A stretch of DNA of 64,000 nt from NCBI RefSeq assembly GCF_000013405.1, contig NC_007759.1, positions 2,667,001 through 2,731,000 of the forward strand, given 5' to 3'. The stretch is from Syntrophus aciditrophicus SB (lineage in GTDB: Bacteria; Desulfobacterota; Syntrophia; Syntrophales; Syntrophaceae). The position numbers were made by a program, and so were the translations under genes. A model generated the notes under the pieces. The model was not told the DNA's origin. It saw only the letters and a list, made by a program, of their open reading frames with translations, and searched no databases. Position 1 is the stretch's first letter; the number at the start of each line of letters is the position of its first letter. This document shows, piece by piece, positions 58,210-64,000 of this stretch.

Positions 58210-58599
58210 ATGGAAAAGAAATGGGTTCATGCCGCAGAGGCCCCTCGGCCGGTGGGTCCCTATGCCCAGGCGGTAAAAGCCGGGGGATGGCTTTATGTCT
58301 CGGGACAGATTCCTCTGGATCCTCAGACAGGTCAACTCTTGACAGGCTCCTTTGCCGAACAGGCTGAAAAAACGCTTGACAACCTGGCCGCCATCCTGAA
58401 AGCGGGCGGCTCCAGTCTCGATTCCGTCGTCAAGGTTACCATCTATCTCGCCGATATGGCTTATTTCAATGAATTCAACACGGTTTACGCCTCCTATTTC
58501 GAGAATTCCCGTCCCGCCCGATCCTGCGTCGCGGTCAGTCGGCTGCCCAAGGATGCCCTGCTGGAAATCGAAGCGGTCGCCCTGTGTGAGGATTCATGA
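58210..58599 (+). CDS. ridA: RidA/YjgF-family enamine/imine deaminase
   Basis: 129 residues, normal length. APRPVGPYAQAVKAGGWLYVSGQIPLDP near 10-37, VVKVTIYLADMAYFNEFN near 77 and RPARSCVAVSRLPKDALLEIEAVA near 104 (conserved Arg and Glu of the active site) are all present. RidA hydrolyses reactive enamines from PLP enzymes such as threonine dehydratase. AGGAGA lies upstream of ATG 58210. Its stop overlaps the next start by four bases. Confidence 0.95.
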   Translation: MEKKWVHAAEAPRPVGPYAQAVKAGGWLYVSGQIPLDPQTGQLLTGSFAEQAEKTLDNLAAILKAGGSSLDSVVKVTIYLADMAYFNEFNTVYASYFENSRPARSCVAVSRLPKDALLEIEAVALCEDS

Positions 58600-59312
58600 T
58601 CGACTCTTTACTGAACAACCTGAGCGGCTACATGGCGGACTCCAGTTTCGCCGCTTACCTGGCTGCGTATCTGGGGGGGCTTCTGGTCAGTTTCACCCCC
58701 TGCGTTTACCCGGTCATGCCGCTCGTAATCGCCTACATCGGCGCCCGGGGCTCCCGATCCCGTCTTTACGGGTTTCTCCTTTCTTTAACCTATGTTCTTG
58801 GTCTGTCCCTGACCTATGCCGTTCTCGGCGGCATATCCGCGTTGACAGGACGATTGTTCGGGACCATACAGAGCAGTTTCTGGGTTGCTTTTCTGGTGGC
58901 CAATGTCTGCATTCTCATGGGGCTGGCCATGCTGGATGTCTTCACGATTCAAATCCGGATTCCCGGATTCGCGACTTCGCCACAGACGGGCGACATGCAT
59001 AAAAGCGTTATCGGCAGTTTCCTGGTCGGCATCACCTCCGGGTTGCTTATAGGGCCCTGCTCGGCCCCGGTATTTTCCGTTCTGCTCGCCTATGTCGCCA
59101 CCCGGCAGAATCTCTTTTTCGGTATGAGTCTTCTGTTTGTTTTTGCTCTGGGCATGGGGACCCTGCTGGTTGCCATCGGCTCTTTCGCAGGTCTGATGGC
59201 CAGCCTCCCCAAGTCGGGCATGTGGATGGTGCGGATCAAACACGGTTGCGGCTGGATACTCATCGCCACGGGAGAATATTTTCTGATTCAGGCCGGGAAA
59301 TCTCTGGTCTGA
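58596..59312 (+). CDS. CcdA/DsbD-type transmembrane thiol-disulfide transporter
   Basis: 238 residues, six hydrophobic helices. The redox cysteines lie in SFTPCVYPVMPL near 33 (helix 1) and GPCSAPVFSVLLAYV near 148 (helix 4), as in the DsbD membrane domain. It passes electrons from cytoplasmic thioredoxin to periplasmic partners, for cytochrome c maturation or disulfide reduction. Its probable partner, a TlpA-like lipoprotein, is encoded 32 bp downstream but is frameshifted. Coupled to ridA by an ATGA overlap. Confidence 0.92.
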   Translation: MIDSLLNNLSGYMADSSFAAYLAAYLGGLLVSFTPCVYPVMPLVIAYIGARGSRSRLYGFLLSLTYVLGLSLTYAVLGGISALTGRLFGTIQSSFWVAFLVANVCILMGLAMLDVFTIQIRIPGFATSPQTGDMHKSVIGSFLVGITSGLLIGPCSAPVFSVLLAYVATRQNLFFGMSLLFVFALGMGTLLVAIGSFAGLMASLPKSGMWMVRIKHGCGWILIATGEYFLIQAGKSLV

Positions 59313-59344
59313 TCCAAAAAGACAGAAACAGGAGGGTTCAAACC

Positions 59345-59892
59345 ATGAAGTTTCCCCGTATTCTTTTCCGGCTTGCCGGAATGATTCTTTTGATTTTCTG
59401 TCTGGAAGGCTGTACGGAACCTGCCGATCAAAAAGAAGACGGACCCCTCAGCGGCAGTCCGTCCCAGTTCGAGGTCACGGAAGCGGGTGGATTTCGAGCT
59501 TCCCGACCTGGAAAAACGTCCCTTTCGTCTCAGTCAACACCGGGGCAAACCCGTGCTGCTGATCTTCAGCACGACCTGGTGCGCCTATTGCCGTTCCGAA
59601 CTGCCCCGTTTCCGGGACATTCATGAACGCTACGCTTCCGGCGGGCCTGGTGGTCGTTCAGATCTTCATTCAGGAATCCCAACGGAAAGTCTCATCCTTT
59701 GCCCGCCAGAACAATCTCCCCTATCGCGTCCTGCTGGACGAAAAGGGCGAGGTCTCTGAAGCCTATGGAATTCGGGGCGTTCCCGACATGATTCTCCTTG
59801 ACCGCAACGGCAAACTGGTTTGCCGGCACTGCCCGGACCTCGATGCCACCCTGGGAACCCTCCTCGATAAACCACGGCAGGGCAAGGGTTAA
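59345..59892 (+). pseudogene. TlpA-like thioredoxin lipoprotein with two frameshifts
   Basis: The first frame starts at ATG 59345 with a lipoprotein signal (ILFRLAGMILLIFCLEGC, lipobox LEGC). An extra base near 59485-59487 shifts to VDFELPDLEKRPFRLSQHRG and STTWCAYCRSELPRF, a thioredoxin WCxxC active site. A second extra base near 59643-59647 shifts to LVVVQIFIQES and YGIRGVPDMILLDRNG, with the cis-Pro loop, ending at 59892. The joined product (~181 residues) would be a complete periplasmic TlpA/ResA-like reductase, partner of the upstream CcdA-like protein. Both shifts fall in G/C runs, so sequence error is possible. Confidence 0.8.
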
Positions 59893-59914
59893 GCCAGCCC
59901 CTTTGCCGATTCCT

Positions 59915-60652
59915 CTACTTAGATTTCAACAGACTCTCGATCCGGGGAATATCCGCCCCGAAAACAGCTTCATCTCCGATCAGAAAGAAGGGCGTTCCGG
60001 ACAACCCGAGCCGGGAAACAATCTCCCTGTGATTCTTGAGGGTTTCCTCCGCCCTGGCATCCTTGCAGGGTTTAAATTTCATGTCGTCCAGCTTTCCCTT
60101 CATGGCTTCCTCATAAGCCTTCCCCTGATCCACGGCACAGAGAACATACATCACCTTAGCCTCGGCGTCTTTATGGTATGACAGGGGATAGAGAAAGACA
60201 TAACGCGTTACGTCGGACCGTCCTGAAAAAAAGGCCGAAGCCTTTCGGCAGTATGGACAGTCCAAATCCGTTATTTCAATAACGCGATGCGGCCCTCTGC
60301 CGATTTTGATCGCCGAATCCAGAGGCAGGTCCTTCGCCTTGGCGGCAATAACCTTTTCTATTTTCTCCTCAGTCAGGTTTTTTCCATCCTTCGTGACCAT
60401 CGCCCCGATGATCAGGCAATCCGATTCCGGTGCGTAATAAAGGATCTGATTGCCAACAAGCACTTCATAAATCCCCTTGACGGGAGTTTCTGAAATCTGT
60501 TCCGCCGGAATCTGAGGAAAGCTTTTCTTAAAGGCTTCTTCGACCGATCCCGCCGCGGCGGAGCTTACAGCGCAGGCAAGAAGCATGACCAGCGCCATGA
60601 AGAGGATTTTTGTTCGCCTTGCGGCTGCCATTCTGTTCGTGAACATCTCCAT
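59915..60652 (-). CDS. DsbC-like periplasmic thiol:disulfide isomerase
   Basis: 245 residues. Signal peptide (TKILFMALVMLLACAVSSAAA), an N-terminal dimerisation-type domain with SVEEAFKKSFPQIPAEQI and GIYEVLVGNQILYYAPE, then a thioredoxin domain with the CPYC site (~131-134, DLDCPYCRK) and cis-Pro loop GTPFF near 218. It shuffles or reduces wrong disulfides in the periplasm and would need a DsbD/CcdA-type electron donor, present nearby. Convergent with the TlpA-like gene, 22 bp apart. Confidence 0.9.
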   Translation of the reverse strand: MEMFTNRMAAARRTKILFMALVMLLACAVSSAAAGSVEEAFKKSFPQIPAEQISETPVKGIYEVLVGNQILYYAPESDCLIIGAMVTKDGKNLTEEKIEKVIAAKAKDLPLDSAIKIGRGPHRVIEITDLDCPYCRKASAFFSGRSDVTRYVFLYPLSYHKDAEAKVMYVLCAVDQGKAYEEAMKGKLDDMKFKPCKDARAEETLKNHREIVSRLGLSGTPFFLIGDEAVFGADIPRIESLLKSK

Positions 60653-60726
60653 AATGATTAATGTACCTTTCCTTTTTTTAAGAGAAAAACCATTGTTCCC
60701 TTATGATGTCAAGCGACAATTCCCCC

Positions 60727-60755
60727 TTGCAAGAGCCTGACCTGAAGGATAAGAT
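60727..60755 (+). promoter_or_regulatory. Promoter of thiM-thiE
   Basis: TTGCAA (60727-60732), 17-base spacer, TAAGAT (60750-60755). The start near 60762 would leave a ~30-nt leader, too short for a TPP riboswitch. Confidence 0.55.
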
Positions 60756-60791
60756 ACCCCCCTGTTTCAAACCCTCAAGAGGAGTACAGCC

Positions 60792-61604
60792 ATGCAGATC
60801 ACCCCTGAAAACACTTGGGCCGCGGTGAAGGCGATTCGCAGCAGAGCGCCCCTGATCCACAACATCACCAATTATGTCGTGATGAACAGCACCGCCAACG
60901 CCCTGCTGGCTCTTGGCGCGTCACCCGTCATGGCCCACGCGCAGGAAGAGGTGGAAGAAATGGTCGGCATCGCCCAGGCTCTCGTGGTCAATATCGGAAC
61001 CCTCAGCCCGTCCTGGGTCCGGGCCATGGCCAGCGCCGCGCTGAAAGCGGCCGACCGCGGAATTCCCATCATTCTGGACCCGGTCGGCGCCGGCGCCACA
61101 GCCTACCGGACCCGCACGGCCTTTCAACTCCTGGAAACGGTTTCCCCGACAATCATCCGGGGCAACGCATCGGAAATCCTGGCGTTTGAGAGTGTCGAAA
61201 CAATGGAAACCAGGGGAGTGGACAGCACGGAACTCTCACAGAACGCCGTCGACGCCGGACGTCGGCTGAACGATTCCTACGGCAGTACCGTCTGTATCAG
61301 CGGGGAAACAGATTTCATCATCGGAGACCGTGCCATCCTCGGGATCAGGAACGGCCACCCCCTGATGACCCGTGTGACAGGCCTCGGCTGCACGGCCTCC
61401 GCACTGTGCGGCGCCTTCGCCGCCGTTAATTCCTCCTTTACACTGGCCGCCGCGCAGGCCATGGCGGTCATGGGCATCGCGGGTGAAATGGCAGCGGAAA
61501 TCTCTCCCGGGCCGGGCAGTCTTCAGCTTCACTTCCTCGACATCCTTTACCGGCTTACGGAAGAGGACATTGCACGCCGTCTGCGGATCGTAGCGGGAGA
61601 ATGA
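60792..61604 (+). CDS. thiM: Hydroxyethylthiazole kinase
   Basis: 270 residues. HNITNYVVMNSTANALLALG near 22-41, VNIGTLSPSWV near 66, ILDPVGAGATAYRT near 94, IRGNASEI near 119 and GLGCTASALCGAFAAV near 197 (catalytic Cys in the kinase anion hole) are standard. It phosphorylates the thiazole moiety for thiamine salvage. AGAGGAG precedes the ATG. Ends with an ATGA overlap into thiE. Confidence 0.97.
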   Translation: MQITPENTWAAVKAIRSRAPLIHNITNYVVMNSTANALLALGASPVMAHAQEEVEEMVGIAQALVVNIGTLSPSWVRAMASAALKAADRGIPIILDPVGAGATAYRTRTAFQLLETVSPTIIRGNASEILAFESVETMETRGVDSTELSQNAVDAGRRLNDSYGSTVCISGETDFIIGDRAILGIRNGHPLMTRVTGLGCTASALCGAFAAVNSSFTLAAAQAMAVMGIAGEMAAEISPGPGSLQLHFLDILYRLTEEDIARRLRIVAGE

Positions 61605-62299
61605 CCATGATCCAGCCCAGGGCTCATTCCCGGAAAAAAATTGCCGGTCTGTATCTGGTCACGGACCGCGCTCTCTGCGGTAACAGGGGTCTCGAAGAGG
61701 TCGTTTCCCTGGCCGTCCAGGGCGGAGCGGCCTGCGTGCAACTCCGGGAAAAGGATCTGCCGACCAGGCCTTTTGTCGAAGAAGCAAAACGACTGAAAGC
61801 CCTCCTTTCCCCACTGCGCGTTCCTCTGATCATCAATGACCGGCTCGATGTGGCCCTGGCTGCCGAAGCCGACGGCGTCCACATCGGCCAGGAGGATATG
61901 CCCTGTGACATTGCCCGCCGTCTGCTCGGGCCGAACGCCGTCATCGGCCTTTCCGTGGAAACCTGGGAAGACGTGGAAGCGGCGGAACTTATGGATGTCG
62001 ATTATCTGGGAGTGAGCCCTGTTTTTGCCACGCCGACAAAAACGGACACCAAAGCCCCCTGGGGCCTGGAAGGGCTGACTCGAATCCGAGCTTACTCCAG
62101 TCATCCCCTCGTCGCCATCGGTGGGATTTCCCGGGACAATGCGGCCGATGTCATCCTGGCCGGCGCTGACTGCGCCGCTGTCGTCTCGGCCATCTGCGCC
62201 GCTTCCGACCCCCGGATGGCTGCTGCAGATATCCAGGCGGAAATATCATGGGCACTGAAGAAGAAACAGAGAAACAAGCAGCATCTCATCCACCCTTAG
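61601..62299 (+). CDS. thiE: Thiamine-phosphate synthase
   Basis: 232 residues, TIM barrel. GLYLVTDRALC near 14, GGAACVQLREKDLPTR near 42, IINDRLDVALAAEADGVHIGQEDMP near 78-102, SVETWEDVEAAELMDVDYLGVSPVFATPTKTD near 119-150 and VAIGGISRDNAADV near 170 are present. ThiE joins HMP-PP and thiazole phosphate to thiamine phosphate. Translationally coupled to thiM. The tail (~15 residues, KKKQRNKQHLIHP) is extra. Confidence 0.97.
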   Translation: MTMIQPRAHSRKKIAGLYLVTDRALCGNRGLEEVVSLAVQGGAACVQLREKDLPTRPFVEEAKRLKALLSPLRVPLIINDRLDVALAAEADGVHIGQEDMPCDIARRLLGPNAVIGLSVETWEDVEAAELMDVDYLGVSPVFATPTKTDTKAPWGLEGLTRIRAYSSHPLVAIGGISRDNAADVILAGADCAAVVSAICAASDPRMAAADIQAEISWALKKKQRNKQHLIHP

Positions 62300-62328
62300 A
62301 TAACACTATCCCGCAGGTTCCGTAATCC

Positions 62329-63165
62329 ATGAAACCGGACAAGCTGATCATCCTTGACTACTCGGGCACACTCAGTCTTCAGGCCGTACTGTTCGGCCGT
62401 CAGGAATCTCTGCAGGCTGCGCTGGAACAAAGCGGGCTTTCCCGTCTGGGCGTAACGCCTTCCCTTTTCTGGAACGAAATCGTCAATCCGACCTGGAGAG
62501 AAGGCAGCACGACCCGGGTGGGCTACAAACGGGTCATGATAAAGCGCCTCAGGAAAAGGGCCGCGTTCCGACACCCGGGAGCGACGCCGTTGACCGGGGC
62601 CGGTCTGGAAAAGGCGGTGGCGGATTTTGTGGATGCCTATCTGGCCGCCTCCCGCATGGAAAAATCCTGGCGCTCCATCCTGCGGATTCTCGCCGATCGA
62701 CGGGATGTCTGTACGATCATTGCCACGGATCATTATGCGGAAGCCACCCCGGCCATCCTGAATTTTCTGGCGGAATGGAACATCCCGGCCCTTCCTGCTG
62801 AAAAGGCCTTCAGCTCCCGACGGCCGGCGGTGATCATCGTGGCCAATTCCGCCGATCTGGGGATGCACAAAACCACTCCCTACTTCTGGCTTACCTTGAA
62901 GTCAGGGCTTGAACTTCAGAATTTACGGGAGATTCTGCTTCTGGATGATTTCGGATACAACGAGCAGGCGGGCGACGCCTACGGTGAGAAAACATGCGTT
63001 GAAATACGGCAGGAGCAGACGTCCCGACTGCTCAGAGACGTGTTTTCCGCCAAGCTTGACGTTTTCCCCTTTTTCCTGGACAGGCGGAACAATCCTGAGG
63101 CTTACGAACGCCTTATGATTCAGGTCGGCCTCTGTATCGATCGCTTTCTGGGTAAAAAAATCTGA
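62329..63165 (+). CDS. HAD-like protein with an atypical DxS catalytic motif
   Basis: 278 residues. Motif I reads LIILDYSGTLS (Asp9), with Ser where most HAD phosphatases have the second Asp; a helical cap occupies ~30-120. Motif IV-like LLLDDFGYNEQAGDAYG lies near 203, and TDHYAEATPAILNFL near 139 fits motif II. The nucleophile is kept but the general acid is not, so activity may be weak, altered or absent. It starts 29 bp after thiE and may be cotranscribed, but no thiamine role can be shown. Family assignment is by motif only. Confidence 0.6.
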   Translation: MKPDKLIILDYSGTLSLQAVLFGRQESLQAALEQSGLSRLGVTPSLFWNEIVNPTWREGSTTRVGYKRVMIKRLRKRAAFRHPGATPLTGAGLEKAVADFVDAYLAASRMEKSWRSILRILADRRDVCTIIATDHYAEATPAILNFLAEWNIPALPAEKAFSSRRPAVIIVANSADLGMHKTTPYFWLTLKSGLELQNLREILLLDDFGYNEQAGDAYGEKTCVEIRQEQTSRLLRDVFSAKLDVFPFFLDRRNNPEAYERLMIQVGLCIDRFLGKKI

Positions 63166-63176
63166 CGATGGGTTTT

Positions 63177-64000
63177 TTAAAAAATCCAGAGCAACCCGGA
63201 AGGTTCCTCGTAGAAATTCATGTACGCCAGAAAACCGGATGCGAGCACAGATGGCGCCATCATTGCCCGATCACCGCCCCCCGGCTTCACGGGAAAAACC
63301 ACGAAGTCTCCGCTCGGCTCACCGGGCGTCCGCGCACTGACGATGGGATTTACCCCCCCACCGACCCTCAGCGGCAAACCGGCCTCGATTTGACCAGCCT
63401 GAACCGGCTTTCCACTGAAATCCGCTTCCTCAGGAACGAGGAGGGCATACTGAATCTTCTGTTCCGGAACGGACGTATGACGAAGATCGCTGTAAAGGTC
63501 CATCCCGAGGGTCTTCCCGTTTTCGGCCGTAATACGGGCCTCTGAGGTCAGAACGGTTTCAATCCTCTTGGATTTCTTTTTCACACAAAGTCGACCCCTG
63601 GCCGTCAGCATAGCAATCTCATTGAGATCCGAAACCGACCCCGGAAAAATCCCGTCCCGTACATGATCCAGAAGCGCCTTGAAGGCATGGCAATAAATCA
63701 ACGGTTCGATGAAAAACATCTCGGCAGCAAGCAATTGCAGGCCCGAGTCCTCCCAGAGCTCATAGAGCACCTGCTTTGGACTGAGCCGCTGTCCATGGCT
63801 GGCCACCATGATTCTAGGTTCCCGGGGAATTTTATAATAGCCGGAGCCGGAAAGGTCGAATCCCGCGTTCCGCGCCGCCATCCCGATCAGACCATCCGGA
63901 TCGGGGCATACATAAGGATCTTCCACTTCCAGCATATCGGGTCCAAAGCGGAACAGAGAATCACTGACAACCTGGACAGCGCTTCGCAGGACGCACCGCC
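63177..64000 (-). CDS. Unrecognised protein, 5' end outside window
   Basis: About 274 C-terminal residues are visible; the frame stays open to the right edge, so the start lies beyond it. An internal ATG at 63935 begins the fragment MLEVEDPYVCPDPDGL but is probably not the true start. The chain is globular with mixed alpha/beta character, containing EPRIMVASHGQRL, FFIEPLIYCHAFKALLDHV and a glycine-rich VGGGVNPIVSARTPGEPSGDF. The tail reads GFLAYMNFYEEPSGLLWIF. No signal peptide or clear membrane helix is in view. I cannot name a family. Convergent with the HAD-like gene, 11 bp apart. Confidence 0.6.
   Translation of the reverse strand, partial: RCVLRSAVQVVSDSLFRFGPDMLEVEDPYVCPDPDGLIGMAARNAGFDLSGSGYYKIPREPRIMVASHGQRLSPKQVLYELWEDSGLQLLAAEMFFIEPLIYCHAFKALLDHVRDGIFPGSVSDLNEIAMLTARGRLCVKKKSKRIETVLTSEARITAENGKTLGMDLYSDLRHTSVPEQKIQYALLVPEEADFSGKPVQAGQIEAGLPLRVGGGVNPIVSARTPGEPSGDFVVFPVKPGGGDRAMMAPSVLASGFLAYMNFYEEPSGLLWIF

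Noticed and set aside
60653-60791. TPP riboswitch upstream of thiM
   Set aside because: GCCTGACCTGAAGGATAA faintly recalls the TPP element, but the CTGAGA core and paired helices are absent, and the likely start near 60762 leaves too little leader.

Overview
This window reads as a chromosomal segment of a strictly anaerobic, Gram-negative, syntrophic deltaproteobacterium. The strongest match I recall is Syntrophus aciditrophicus or a close relative. That rests on the AMP-forming acetyl-CoA synthetase lying directly upstream of etfB, etfA and a membrane Fe-S oxidoreductase, which I remember as the SYN_02635-02638 neighbourhood; this is memory, not a search. An outer-membrane porin, WaaA (lipopolysaccharide Kdo transferase) and the type IV pilus secretin machinery show two membranes. 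The gene order rho-rpmE-prfA-prmC-murA-hisD also fits Deltaproteobacteria such as Geobacter.

Layout. 1-5.7 kb (minus): acs, etfB, etfA and a truncated EtfAB:quinone oxidoreductase-type Fe-S protein, an energy module that can couple acyl-CoA oxidation to menaquinone and acetyl-CoA to ATP. 5.7-8.1 kb: a long intergenic region with a strong -24/-12 (sigma-54) site, then a porin with a perfect terminator. 8.2-15 kb: hflX, waaA, rpe, a NYN-domain RNase, holA, a LOG-family protein and rpsU. 15-18.4 kb: a gap that appears to hold a structured small RNA, a GcvH-like protein lacking its lipoyl lysine, an M24 peptidase, a TPR protein and a DUF2845 protein. 18.5-23.4 kb: ftsB-like gene and pilMNOPQ. 23.7-35.5 kb: the minus-strand translation and RNA operon rimP-nusA-infB-DUF503-rbfA-nrnA-truB-rpsO-pnp-dut-DUF39. 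35.7-42.5 kb: tRNA-Gly(CCC), hisD, murA, prmC, prfA, rpmE and rho. 42.7-47.5 kb: pgeF, an RluD-type pseudouridine synthase, selA and a HemW-like radical SAM protein. 47.7-51.5 kb (plus): def, an RNase Z-like hydrolase, a DUF2600 terpene-synthase-like protein and a small Ala/Lys/Glu-rich exported protein behind a second -24/-12 site. 51.6-56.4 kb: a histidine kinase converging on an NtrC-type regulator, gap and a nitroreductase. 56.6-64 kb: an unknown small protein, a DUF362 ferredoxin-like gene with two frameshifts, ridA, a CcdA-like protein, a TlpA-like lipoprotein gene with two frameshifts, a DsbC-like protein, thiM-thiE, an odd HAD-like protein and an unrecognised truncated gene.

Most genes are housekeeping. 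No IS element, prophage, CRISPR array or attachment site was seen. The less expected material lies in RNA-level structure: a candidate ~200-nt sRNA, an rpsO-pnp long hairpin, a rpmE leader, and hairpins between acs and etfB and before gap. Also notable are the GcvH-like protein without its lysine, the DUF2600 protein and the cluster of four frameshifts between 57.6 and 59.7 kb.
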